Shown in pieces: positions 1 to 6,545 of a DNA stretch of 19,325 bases. The notes under the pieces are model-generated. The model had not been told where the DNA came from, searched no databases, and saw nothing but the letters and a program-made list of their open reading frames with translations. The DNA comes from DATBAK01 sp036787815. GTDB lineage: Bacteria > Actinomycetota > Acidimicrobiia > IMCC26256 > PALSA-610. The number at the start of each line of letters is the position of its first letter. Position 1 is the stretch's first letter. Position numbers and translations under genes: made by a program. The stretch covers positions 1-19,325 of the forward strand of contig DAIQOP010000039.1 of the NCBI GenBank assembly GCA_036787815.1, read 5' to 3'.

Positions 1-2
1 GT

Positions 3-839
3 CCCGAGCGCATCCGCGACACGCCGCTGTCGGAGTCGGCGTTCGTCGGCGCCGGAATCGGGGCGGCACTCGGCGGTATGCGGCCGATCGTCGAGATCAT
101 GACCGTGAACTTCAGCCTGCTCGCCCTCGATCAGATCCTCAACAACGCCGCGACCCTCCAGTACATGTCGGGGGGCCAGTTCCACGTGCCGATCGTGATC
201 CGCATGACCACCGGCGCCGGGCGCCAGCTCGGAGCACAGCACTCGCATTCCCTCGAGGGTTGGTACGCACACATCCCCGGCCTCAGGATCCTCACCCCGG
301 CCACGATCGAAGACGCGTACGGCATGTTGCAGCCCGCGCTCGACGACCCCGACCCGGTGCTCATCTTCGAGCACGGCACGTTGTACAACGCCGAGGGCAA
401 TCTCGCCGCCGATGCCGGCCCGGTCGACATCGAACGCTGCGCGATCCGGCGCCCGGGGAGCGACGTCTCGATCATCACCTACGGCGGCACGCTGGCGCGC
501 GTGCTCGACGCGGCCGAAGATCTGGCCCGTGACGGAATCGAAGCCGAGGTGATCGACCTGCGCGTGCTGCGCCCGCTGGACACCGCGACGATCCTCGCGA
601 GCGCGCGACGCACGCGGCGCGTGGTCGTCGTCGACGAGGCGTGGCGCAGCGGCAGCATCTCCGCGGAAGTGAGCGCGCGCATCACCGAGCAGGCATTCTT
701 CGAGCTCGACGCACCGGTCGTGCGGGTCTGCGGCGCGGAGGTGCCGATGCCGTACGCCAAGCACCTCGAGACGGCGGCGCTGCCACAGGTCGCCGGGATC
801 GTCGCGGCCGTGCAGGAGGTGATCCGGGCCGGTGGGTGA
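3..839 (+). CDS. 2-oxoacid (pyruvate-type) dehydrogenase E1 component, beta subunit (5' partial)
   Basis: This is the beta chain of a thiamine-diphosphate E1 enzyme, which decarboxylates a 2-oxoacid (pyruvate, a branched-chain acid or acetoin) and passes the acyl group to the lipoyl arm of E2. The reading frame is open from base 3, so the start lies outside the window; the ATG at 78 is internal, since the residues before it (PERIRDTPLSESAFVGAGIG) already fit the family. About 278 residues are visible. The pyrimidine-binding domain contains QHSHSLEGWYAHIPGL, and the C-terminal transketolase domain contains VEVIDLR-like EVIDLRVLRPLD, VVVVDEAWRSG and CGAEVPMPYAKHLE. The E1-alpha gene is expected just upstream. 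The stop overlaps the GTG start of the E2 gene by 8 bp, which suggests coupled translation. The family is certain; the true 2-oxoacid substrate cannot be told from sequence alone. Confidence 0.93.
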   Translation, partial: PERIRDTPLSESAFVGAGIGAALGGMRPIVEIMTVNFSLLALDQILNNAATLQYMSGGQFHVPIVIRMTTGAGRQLGAQHSHSLEGWYAHIPGLRILTPATIEDAYGMLQPALDDPDPVLIFEHGTLYNAEGNLAADAGPVDIERCAIRRPGSDVSIITYGGTLARVLDAAEDLARDGIEAEVIDLRVLRPLDTATILASARRTRRVVVVDEAWRSGSISAEVSARITEQAFFELDAPVVRVCGAEVPMPYAKHLETAALPQVAGIVAAVQEVIRAGG

Positions 840-2160
840 GTTCCGCATGCCGTCGCTCGGCGCCGACATGGACGCCGGCACGGTCACCGAATGGCTCGTC
901 GCGCCCGGTGACCGCGTGCGCCGCGGCGACATCGTTGCGGTCGTCGACACCGACAAGGCCGACGTCGACGTCGAGATCTTCGAAGACGGCGTCATCGAGC
1001 AGATCCTGGTCGCGGCGGGCGAGAAGGTGCCGGTCGGCACGCCGCTCGCGCTCGTCGGTACCGAGCCGGCCGGGGCACCGGAACCCGCGCTGCCGTCGGT
1101 CGCAGCGCCCGCGCCCCCGCCGGCACCGGAACCCGGGCCCACGCAGGAGCCACCCCGTGTTGCTCCCCCCGCACCCTCGGCCGTCCCCACACCCTCGGCC
1201 GTCCCCACCGCCCCGACCGTCCCGACCGTCGCGGCCATCACCCCGGCGTCGCCCGCCGCCGAGGCCCCGGAGCTTCACTCACCCGTGGTTCGCCGGCTCG
1301 CCCGGCACCTCGGCGTCGACGTCGCGACGATTCACGGGAGCGGGCCTGGCGGCACCGTCACCCGCGCCGACGTCGAAGCGACCGCGAGATCGCGTCCGGG
1401 TGCACCGGGTGAGCCGGGTGAGCCGGGCGGGCGCGAGCAACGACCCGCCGCGTCGGCAACGCCGGCCGCCGCGGAACCCGACCGCGCGCAGCAGCGCGGG
1501 CTCGCGATGCGTGAGGCGATCGGCCGCCTCATGACGCGATCGAAGCGCGAGATCCCCCACTACTACCTCGGGACCGAGGTCGACTTCTCGCGCGCTCGGG
1601 CCTGGCTCGACCAGGCCAACGGCGAGCGTGCGGTGACCGAGCGCATCCTCCCCGCGGCGCTCCTGATCAAAGCGGTCGCACTCGCGGCGAGGGACGCGCC
1701 CGCGATGAACGGGTTCTGGCTCGACGACCGGTTCGAGGCCTCGGGCGCGGTGCACGTCGGAGTCGCGATCTCGCTGCGGGGCGGAGGGCTCGTCGCGCCC
1801 GCCATCCACGACGCGGACCGGAAGAGCCTCGACGAGGTGATGCGCGACCTGCGCGACCTCGTTGCGCGGACACGGAACGGCCGGCTGCGCAGCTCGGAGA
1901 TGTCGGAGCCGACCATCACGGTGACCAACCTCGGCGATCAGGGGGTCGACACGGTGTACGGCGTGATCTACCCACCCCAGGTCGCGCTCGTCGGCTTCGG
2001 CAAGGTGGTCGAACGGCCATGGGCCGAGCACGGGATGCTCGGTATCCGACCGGTGGTGTCGGTCACGCTCGCCGCCGACCACCGGGCGAGCGACGGGCAC
2101 GCCGGTGCCCGATTCGTCGCGCAGATCGATCGTCTGCTGCAAGCCCCGGAGGCGGTATGA
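832..2160 (+). CDS. 2-oxoacid dehydrogenase E2 component, dihydrolipoamide acyltransferase
   Basis: This 442-residue E2 core protein accepts the acyl group from E1 on a swinging lipoyl arm and transfers it to CoA. It has one N-terminal lipoyl domain (residues about 3-78) with the lipoylated lysine K42 in DTDKADVDVEI. A Pro/Ala-rich linker (about 80-145) follows, then a peripheral subunit-binding domain (about 149-182, PVVRRLARHLGVDVATIHGSGPGG split by the linker end), a second flexible linker, and the catalytic domain (about 220-442). The active-site motif HRASDG (H417, D421) fits the HxxxDG pattern. The GTG start overlaps the E1-beta stop, and MPSLGADMDAG is a normal E2 N-terminus. The stop overlaps the ACP start as ATGA. 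No E3 gene is visible, so a shared dihydrolipoamide dehydrogenase is likely encoded elsewhere. The substrate class is undetermined. Confidence 0.93.
   Translation: MGEFRMPSLGADMDAGTVTEWLVAPGDRVRRGDIVAVVDTDKADVDVEIFEDGVIEQILVAAGEKVPVGTPLALVGTEPAGAPEPALPSVAAPAPPPAPEPGPTQEPPRVAPPAPSAVPTPSAVPTAPTVPTVAAITPASPAAEAPELHSPVVRRLARHLGVDVATIHGSGPGGTVTRADVEATARSRPGAPGEPGEPGGREQRPAASATPAAAEPDRAQQRGLAMREAIGRLMTRSKREIPHYYLGTEVDFSRARAWLDQANGERAVTERILPAALLIKAVALAARDAPAMNGFWLDDRFEASGAVHVGVAISLRGGGLVAPAIHDADRKSLDEVMRDLRDLVARTRNGRLRSSEMSEPTITVTNLGDQGVDTVYGVIYPPQVALVGFGKVVERPWAEHGMLGIRPVVSVTLAADHRASDGHAGARFVAQIDRLLQAPEAV
1173..1208 (+). repeat. Two 18-bp tandem units in the E2 linker
   Basis: The unit accctcggccgtccccac occurs twice back to back (1173-1190 and 1191-1208) and encodes a repeated Pro/Ala/Ser/Val/Thr hexapeptide in the flexible linker after the lipoyl domain. 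Slippage in such linkers changes only their length and is usually tolerated. Confidence 0.85.
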
Positions 2161-2405
2161 ACGAGCTCGATCTGAATCTGGTCGTGCGCGGTGTGCTCGC
2201 GCAGATCGCGCCGGAGGCCGCGGGCGAGGAGCTCGATGCCGAGGTCGAGCTCGTCGAGCAGCTCGACCTCGACTCGATGGACTTCCTGAACTTCGTGATC
2301 GGCCTGCACGAAGCGACCGGCATCGACATCCCCGAGCGCGACTACCCCCGGCTCGCGACTCTCGCGGGCTGTGTCGAGTACCTCCGGCTCCACTCGACGC
2401 ACTGA
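2157..2405 (+). CDS. Acyl carrier protein
   Basis: This is an 82-residue acidic four-helix carrier protein, which holds acyl groups as thioesters on a 4'-phosphopantetheine arm. The attachment serine is S40 in LDLDSMDF, a close variant of the usual DSLD/E motif. The downstream helix (FVIGLHEATGIDIPERDY) is typical. The ATG at 2157 overlaps the E2 stop as ATGA, and the length matches free-standing ACPs, so this start is preferred over longer in-frame extensions that run into E2. A carrier protein coupled to E1/E2 genes is unusual. It could take an acyl group from the complex or donate the octanoyl precursor of lipoate; both ideas are inference. It is clearly an ACP, but whether it is the housekeeping AcpP or a special paralogue is not shown. 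Confidence 0.9.
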   Translation: MNELDLNLVVRGVLAQIAPEAAGEELDAEVELVEQLDLDSMDFLNFVIGLHEATGIDIPERDYPRLATLAGCVEYLRLHSTH

Positions 2406-2416
2406 GCTGCGGCCGG

Positions 2417-2433
2417 TTGGGACTTTGTCCCCT
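2417..2433. promoter_or_regulatory. DosR-like palindromic box upstream of adenylate kinase
   Basis: The core GGGACTTTGTCCC (2419-2431) is a perfect inverted repeat of GGGAC/GTCCC around TTT, and it is preceded by TT as in the mycobacterial DosR consensus. It sits 71 bp before the adk ATG. The spacer is 3 bp, against 4 in the usual consensus, so it is a variant. A second inverted repeat (GTTCGG 2460-2465 / CCGAAC 2474-2479) lies between the box and the Shine-Dalgarno sequence. It could instead be a short hairpin after the ACP gene, but a 5-bp stem with no T-tract would make a poor terminator. Confidence 0.6.
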
Positions 2434-2501
2434 GGCCCGCACCGCGGCGCGTCGCGAGAGTTCGGGGGTAGGACCGAACCGTCGGGGGAAGGACTTCCGC
2501 C

Positions 2502-3239
2502 ATGCGGCTCGTGGTGCTCGGTCGGCAAGGAGCAGGAAAGGGCACCCAGTGCGCGAGGCTCGCGCGCACTCTCGGTGTCGCCCATGTCGCCACGGGAGAT
2601 CTCTTCCGCTCCGCGATGACCGCGCAGACCGACCTCGGCCGGCGGGTCAAGGCGTTCGTCGATACCGGCGAGCTGGTTCCCGACGAGCTCGCCGTCGCCG
2701 TCGTCGCCGACCGGCTCACCCGCGACGACGCCCGCGAGCGCGGATTCGTGCTCGACGGCTTCCCGCGCACGGTGTGCCAGGCGCGCGAGCTCGATGCTCT
2801 CCTCGCGCCCCTCCGGATCGATCTCGCACTCGATCTCCACGTCGACCGGGCGATCGTGCTCCGGCGATTGCTCCGCCGGCGGGTGTGCGCCGACTGCGGA
2901 AACATCGAATCGGTTACCGCCGAGTCGCGCACGCCCGAGTCGGCGCCGGGCGCCGGCGACCCTGGCAACACCGGCGACCTGTGCGCCCGGTGCCATCAGT
3001 GCGGCGGGGCACTGGTGCGGCGGACCGACGACACGGAGCCGGTCATCCGCCGCCGGCTCGCGCTCTACGAGAGCCAGACCCGTCCGCTGCTCAGCTGGTT
3101 CGAGACGGACGGCAAGTTGGCGACGGTCGACGGTCACGGCTCTCCCGATGCGGTCGCACTCCGCGTCGAGCTCGCGATCGCGACCAGGCCCGCTCGGGCC
3201 CCCGAAGATGCCCGCATCGTGAGTGACGTTCGGCCCTAG
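2502..3239 (+). CDS. adk: Adenylate kinase with zinc-type LID domain
   Basis: This 245-residue enzyme interconverts ATP + AMP and 2 ADP and sets adenylate energy balance in the cytoplasm. The P-loop GRQGAGKGT (residues 7-15), the AMP-site segment HVATGDLFR (28-36) and DGFPRT (85-90) are all present. The LID carries C129-x2-C132 and C164-x2-C167 (plus C161), a four-cysteine zinc site. About 28 residues, rich in Gly, Pro, Ser and Glu, separate the two halves, more than in typical zinc adenylate kinases. The C-terminal RRTDDTEPVIRRRL supplies the usual Asp-Asp and Arg residues. A strong Shine-Dalgarno sequence (GGGGGAAGGA, 2484-2493) precedes the ATG. It is not next to secY/map as housekeeping adk usually is, and has a DosR-like box upstream. 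It is therefore likely a second, stress-linked copy (inference). Confidence 0.92.
   Translation: MRLVVLGRQGAGKGTQCARLARTLGVAHVATGDLFRSAMTAQTDLGRRVKAFVDTGELVPDELAVAVVADRLTRDDARERGFVLDGFPRTVCQARELDALLAPLRIDLALDLHVDRAIVLRRLLRRRVCADCGNIESVTAESRTPESAPGAGDPGNTGDLCARCHQCGGALVRRTDDTEPVIRRRLALYESQTRPLLSWFETDGKLATVDGHGSPDAVALRVELAIATRPARAPEDARIVSDVRP
3223..3239 (+). promoter_or_regulatory. DosR-like box upstream of the DUF1918 gene (degenerate)
   Basis: GTGACGTTCGGCCCTAG overlaps the last codons and stop of adk, 68 bp before the DUF1918 ATG. It differs at two positions from GGGACTTTCGGCCCTAG, a typical DosR-box form. It closely resembles the minus-strand site at 5909-5925 (GTGACGTTCGGCACTGG), which makes a shared regulator more likely. 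As a single degenerate site overlapping coding sequence it is tentative. Confidence 0.35.
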
Positions 3240-3307
3240 CCCCCGACGGCTTCGGCGCCGGACACTCGGATGGGCGAGCAAGCAAGCCCGGGCGAGAGGA
3301 GCAGTTC

Positions 3308-3529
3308 ATGCGTGCAGCAGTCGGTGACCGTCTGGTCATCAAGGGACACCATGTCGGCGAGCCCGATCGCGATGCCGAGATCCTCGAGGTCCACGGTGCC
3401 GACGGCGCTCCTCCGTACTTCGTGCAGTGGAGCGACGACGGTCACAAGGGCCTCGTGTTCCCGGGCCCCGACGCCAGCATCGAGCACTTCCGTCATCACC
3501 CGACCTCCGTGTCGAGCAGCGAGAAGTAA
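3308..3529 (+). CDS. DUF1918 small protein
   Basis: This 73-residue protein has the full DUF1918 pattern: an N-terminal VGDRLVIKGHHVGEPDRDAE followed by ILEVHGADGAPPYFVQW and a C-terminal FPGPDASIEHF. DUF1918 is an actinobacterial family with an SH3-like small beta-barrel fold and no established biochemical function; members often sit beside stress and dormancy genes. A Shine-Dalgarno sequence (AGAGGAG, 3295-3301) lies 6 bp before the ATG. The last 34 bp overlap, tail to tail, the 3' end of the metal ATPase gene on the other strand. No cysteine or enzyme motif is present, so a binding or structural role is more likely than catalysis. Confidence 0.9.
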   Translation: MRAAVGDRLVIKGHHVGEPDRDAEILEVHGADGAPPYFVQWSDDGHKGLVFPGPDASIEHFRHHPTSVSSSEK

Positions 3530-5880
3530 CCCTCGTTCTCCTGCGCGAAGTGCAGGCGCAGGACCGCGTAGAGGCCGTAGAGCACGCTCTGGAGCTCACG
3601 GACGTCTTCTTCGCGGAGGTCGTCGTCGGCGAGCGCGTCGAGCAGGCGCCCGAGCCGGCGGACCAGTCGGCCGATCTCCGCGTGCGCGCGGCTCATCGTG
3701 CCCATGGAGTCGTGGCCGCCGAGCACCCGCGCCAGCACCGGGTAGAGCTCGGAATCCTCCGCCTCCTCGTGCGGGAGCAAGTCCTCGACGAGGAACCGGT
3801 TCACCGTGCGCACCTGCTCGAGCGCGATCGCCGGTTGCGCCGAGCCGAGCGCGTCGGCGGCGACGCGGAGCCGCTCGAGCTCGGCCTGCAGGCGGGGATG
3901 CTCGTCGCTGAATCGTCGGCCGACGACGGCGTCGGCGGCCTCGAGCCGGAGCTGCTCCGACGGGCCGGTCACGACGCGCAGCGCGTTGAGGATCACCGCG
4001 ACGTCGATGCCCTCCTGGAGCAGCGCGCCCCAGGCCGCCGGCAGCCAACCGACGGCGGCCACACCCATCGCCGCCAGCGAGAGACCCATGCCGACGATCA
4101 CGCTCTGTCGGGCGATGCGCACGGCGCGCCGGGCGATGCGCAGCGCGTCTCCCAACCGGTCGAGGCGATCGACCGTGAGCACGACGTCGGCCGCCTCGGA
4201 CGACGCGGTCGCGCCCCGCGCGCCGATCGCGACGCCGACGCCCGCGGCCGCGAGCGCGGGCGCGTCGTTGATCCCGTCGCCGACCATCACCGTCGGGCCC
4301 TTGCGGCTCTCGAGCCGGACGACCGCGACCTTGTCGGCCGGGCTGCACTCGGCGAACACCTCGTCGATGTCGGCGATCGCGGCGACCGCCTCGGCCACGT
4401 CGATTCGGTCGCCGGTAACCATCACGACCCGCTCGAGTCCCGACCGGCGCAACGCCCGAACCGTCCGGTTGGCGTCGGCCCGGATGGGGTCGTCGAGCAG
4501 GAACGCACCGACCGGCTCGCCGTCGACTCCGACGAACACCGCGATCGACCCGTCGAGCTCGGCCCGGCGCTTCACCGAACGCAGCCACGCCGACGGCCCG
4601 TCGCCCGCCGCGAGGCTCGCCTTGCCGACGCTGACGCGATGCCCGTCGACGAGACCCCGCACCCCCGCTCCCGGGAGCTCCTCGACCGATTGCGGCGAGC
4701 CGAGCACGACGGCGCGGGCCTGCGCCTCGCGCACGATCGCCGACGCGAGCACGTGGGCCGAGAGCTGGTCGAGCGACGCGGCGAGCCGCAACACCTGTGC
4801 GGCGTCGAAGCGCCCGTCGGCAACGAGCACCTCGGAGACGCTGGGCCGACCACGCGTGATCGTGCCGGTCTTGTCGAGGAGGAGGATCCGGGCCCGGGCG
4901 AGCTGCTCGAGCGCGCCGCCACCCTTCACGATCACGCCCCGCCGAGCCGCGCGAGAGAGCCCGGACACGATCGCGACCGGAGCCGCGAGGATGAGCGGGC
5001 ACGGCGTCGCGACGACGAGCACCGCCACCGCCCGCGAGAGCTCGCCCGACACGAGCCACGCCCCACCGGCGGCCGCGCATGCGAGCGGCAGGAACCACGC
5101 CGCGTACCGGTCGGCGAGGCGGACCATCGGGGCCCGATCGTCTCGAGCCGCGGCCACCATGCGCACGATGGCCGCGTAGGTGCTCTGCGCCGCGGGTGAG
5201 ATCGCGTGCATCTCGAACGGCGCGCCGGCATTCACGACTCCGCTCGGGATCTCGTCGCCGACCGTCCGCTCCACCGGGAGCGCCTCACCGGTAAGCGCCG
5301 ATTCGTCGATGACCGCGCCACCGTTGACCAGCCGGCCGTCGACCGGCACGACCTCGCCGGCCCGGACCAGCAGCAGATCGCCCGGGACCACGCTCTCGAG
5401 CGGCGGCTCGGTCAGCGCTCCGTCGACATAGCGGTGCACGGTGCGGGGAGCCCGGTCGAGCAGACCGCGCAGCTCCTGCTCGGCGCGCCGCGACGCTCGC
5501 GACTCGAGCAATCGGCCCGTCGCCAACATCACGCTGATCACCGCGCCGGCGAGATACTCGCCGACGACGAGCGCGCCCACGAGCGCGAGGACCGCGATCA
5601 GGTCGACGCCGGGGCGCCTCCGCACGAGGCTGCCGACCACCCAGGCCACGGCGGGAACGATGGCGAGCGCCGTCGTGATCCCCCACACGACGTCGGCGGA
5701 GGCGCGGGCACTTCCCAGCCAGAGCGCGCACCCACCGGCGAGACCGACGAGCACCACTGCCGCGAACCCCACCGGGGAACCGACGAGCCTCCCGAGGCGC
5801 ATCAGGCGCGCCCGGCCGGGCGGGGCGCCTTCTCTCGCGTGCTCGTCCATCGACCGCCGGTCCTCGATCGTCGAATTCAT
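3496..5880 (-). CDS. P1B-5-type metal-transporting ATPase with C-terminal hemerythrin domain
   Basis: This is an ATP-driven cation pump of the inner membrane, about 794 residues from the ATG at 5880. Motifs in order: TGEA (197-200, in place of TGES), the TM4 metal site TPCPL (292-296), the phosphorylation site DKTGT (336-340), SAHVLA (374-379, the nucleotide-binding HP motif with Val for Pro), TGD (489-491), GDGIND (534-539) and the last transmembrane signature QEGIDVAVILNALR (622-635). TPC plus QExxDxxxxLNALR and a hemerythrin tail define the P1B-5 group, whose studied rhizobial member (Nia) exports Ni and Fe. The tail (about 656-790) has the di-iron ligand set H661, HEEAED (from H704), H733 and HFAQENE (from H777). 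There is no N-terminal heavy-metal-binding domain. It diverges from the flavoprotein gene. An ATG at 5850 is an alternative start; a GTG at 5937 would nearly abut the regulatory box and is less likely. Confidence 0.9.
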   Translation of the reverse strand: MNSTIEDRRSMDEHAREGAPPGRARLMRLGRLVGSPVGFAAVVLVGLAGGCALWLGSARASADVVWGITTALAIVPAVAWVVGSLVRRRPGVDLIAVLALVGALVVGEYLAGAVISVMLATGRLLESRASRRAEQELRGLLDRAPRTVHRYVDGALTEPPLESVVPGDLLLVRAGEVVPVDGRLVNGGAVIDESALTGEALPVERTVGDEIPSGVVNAGAPFEMHAISPAAQSTYAAIVRMVAAARDDRAPMVRLADRYAAWFLPLACAAAGGAWLVSGELSRAVAVLVVATPCPLILAAPVAIVSGLSRAARRGVIVKGGGALEQLARARILLLDKTGTITRGRPSVSEVLVADGRFDAAQVLRLAASLDQLSAHVLASAIVREAQARAVVLGSPQSVEELPGAGVRGLVDGHRVSVGKASLAAGDGPSAWLRSVKRRAELDGSIAVFVGVDGEPVGAFLLDDPIRADANRTVRALRRSGLERVVMVTGDRIDVAEAVAAIADIDEVFAECSPADKVAVVRLESRKGPTVMVGDGINDAPALAAAGVGVAIGARGATASSEAADVVLTVDRLDRLGDALRIARRAVRIARQSVIVGMGLSLAAMGVAAVGWLPAAWGALLQEGIDVAVILNALRVVTGPSEQLRLEAADAVVGRRFSDEHPRLQAELERLRVAADALGSAQPAIALEQVRTVNRFLVEDLLPHEEAEDSELYPVLARVLGGHDSMGTMSRAHAEIGRLVRRLGRLLDALADDDLREEDVRELQSVLYGLYAVLRLHFAQENEGYFSLLDTEVG

Positions 5881-5908
5881 CCAGCGTGCCCGAGCGGCCG
5901 GTGCCTCA

Positions 5909-5925
5909 CCAGTGCCGAACGTCAC
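5909..5925 (-). promoter_or_regulatory. DosR-like box facing the metal ATPase gene (degenerate)
   Basis: Read on the minus strand this is GTGACGTTCGGCACTGG, matching the site at 3223-3239 in 15 of 17 positions. Its centre is about 37 bp from the ATPase ATG at 5880. It is one of two boxes in this divergent intergenic region. The assignment rests on similarity only. Confidence 0.35.
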
Positions 5926-5938
5926 CCCCCGCCGCACC

Positions 5939-5955
5939 GGGGACTTTCGACCCTG
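5939..5955. promoter_or_regulatory. DosR-like box between the divergent ATPase and flavoprotein genes
   Basis: GGGGACTTTCGACCCTG contains GGGAC, a 4-bp spacer (TTTC) and GACCC, one mismatch from the GGGAC-N4-GTCCC consensus with correct spacing. Its centre is about 43 bp before the flavoprotein ATG at 5990. A possible -10 element (TTAGTT, 5977-5982) would place transcription start at or next to that ATG, giving a leaderless message, which fits the lack of a Shine-Dalgarno sequence. A shared site for both divergent genes is plausible. Confidence 0.6.
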
Positions 5956-5989
5956 CCCGGCCGCGCCCGCCCGTGCTTAGTTGGACACG

Positions 5990-6433
5990 ATGCCGGAAGC
6001 CTGGGCCGAAGAACTCCCCTATGACACATGCCTGCGGCTCCTCCGCGCGAACGCCGTCGGGCGGATCGGCGTGGTCACGAACGACCTCCCGGTCGTGCTG
6101 CCGGTGAACTACCGCGTGGTGGAGACGACCGGCCTGATCTGGATCGCGTTGCGCACACGGCCCGGCAACGTCATCGACCTGGCGTCGATCACGGTGGCGT
6201 TCGAGATCGACGGCGTCGATCCCCTCCACCGCGAGGGCTGGTCGGTGCACGTGAGCGGGACGCTCCACCGCATCGACCCCGACGCCGCCGACTTCCGCCA
6301 GCGCTTCGACTCGGAGCCGTGGCTCGAGAGCGAACGGGACTGCTGGCTCGTGATCGTGCCGAACGCGATCACCGGGCGCCAACTCCACGCGGCCGCGCGC
6401 GAGTGGGTGCTGCACGTCCAGGAGTTCCTCTAG
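5990..6433 (+). CDS. Pyridoxamine 5'-phosphate oxidase-like flavin-binding protein
   Basis: This 147-residue protein belongs to the PNPOx-like FMN-binding split-barrel family. Visible family features are an N-terminal helix (CLRLLRANAVGRIGVV), strands with VVLPVNYRVV, then IWIALRTRPGN, VAFEIDGVDPLHREGWSVHVSG and a C-terminal VIVPNAITGRQL. The conserved EID..D....GWSV.V.G core is characteristic of small actinobacterial members, many of which belong to hypoxia (DosR-type) regulons. They are flavin- or deazaflavin-dependent reductases or flavin sequestering proteins, and true pyridoxal biosynthesis is not expected. The ATG at 5990 is preferred over the TTG at 5981. It diverges from the metal ATPase and shares its regulatory region. 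The family is clear; the substrate is unknown. Confidence 0.87.
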   Translation: MPEAWAEELPYDTCLRLLRANAVGRIGVVTNDLPVVLPVNYRVVETTGLIWIALRTRPGNVIDLASITVAFEIDGVDPLHREGWSVHVSGTLHRIDPDAADFRQRFDSEPWLESERDCWLVIVPNAITGRQLHAAAREWVLHVQEFL

Positions 6434-6455
6434 CCGGCACGCAAGTCATCGGCCC

Positions 6456-6473
6456 GTCACTTTCGGGTCCTTG
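6456..6473 (+). promoter_or_regulatory. Weak DosR-like sequence after the flavoprotein gene
   Basis: GTCACTTTCGGGTCCTTG resembles GGGACTTTCGGCCCTTG with two mismatches and one extra base. It lies 22 bp after the flavoprotein stop and just before the scaffold gap, so the spacing to the next gene is unknown. It could be chance. Confidence 0.2.
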
Positions 6474-6490
6474 TGCCGTGTCCGTACACC

Positions 6491-6545
6491 TGTCGACGGC
6501 CCACACTGAACGGGTCGCAGTTCGAGGCGAGGGGCCGAACATGCG
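6491..6545 (+). repeat. 55-bp direct repeat, left copy at scaffold gap
   Basis: This 55-bp sequence, starting tgtcgacggcccacactgaa and ending ggggccgaacatgcg, is identical to 6646-6700 and stops exactly at the first N. An exact match of 55 bases at both contig ends is what a de Bruijn assembler using k=55 leaves behind. It is most likely a join artefact or the edge of a collapsed repeat, not a biological duplication. Confidence 0.9.

Noticed and set aside
2019..2156. Longer start for the ACP gene at 2019
   Set aside because: The extra residues lie within E2 coding sequence and have no ACP similarity; the ATGA overlap at 2157 gives a normal-length ACP.
3427..5199. Plus-strand open frame of 590 codons opposite the metal ATPase
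   Set aside because: The minus strand carries all P-type ATPase motifs; the plus frame is low-complexity Arg/Glu/Asp sequence with no recognisable family.
5881..5937. GTG start at 5937 for the metal ATPase
   Set aside because: It would put the start codon 2 bp from the main regulatory box and add 19 residues unlike the family.
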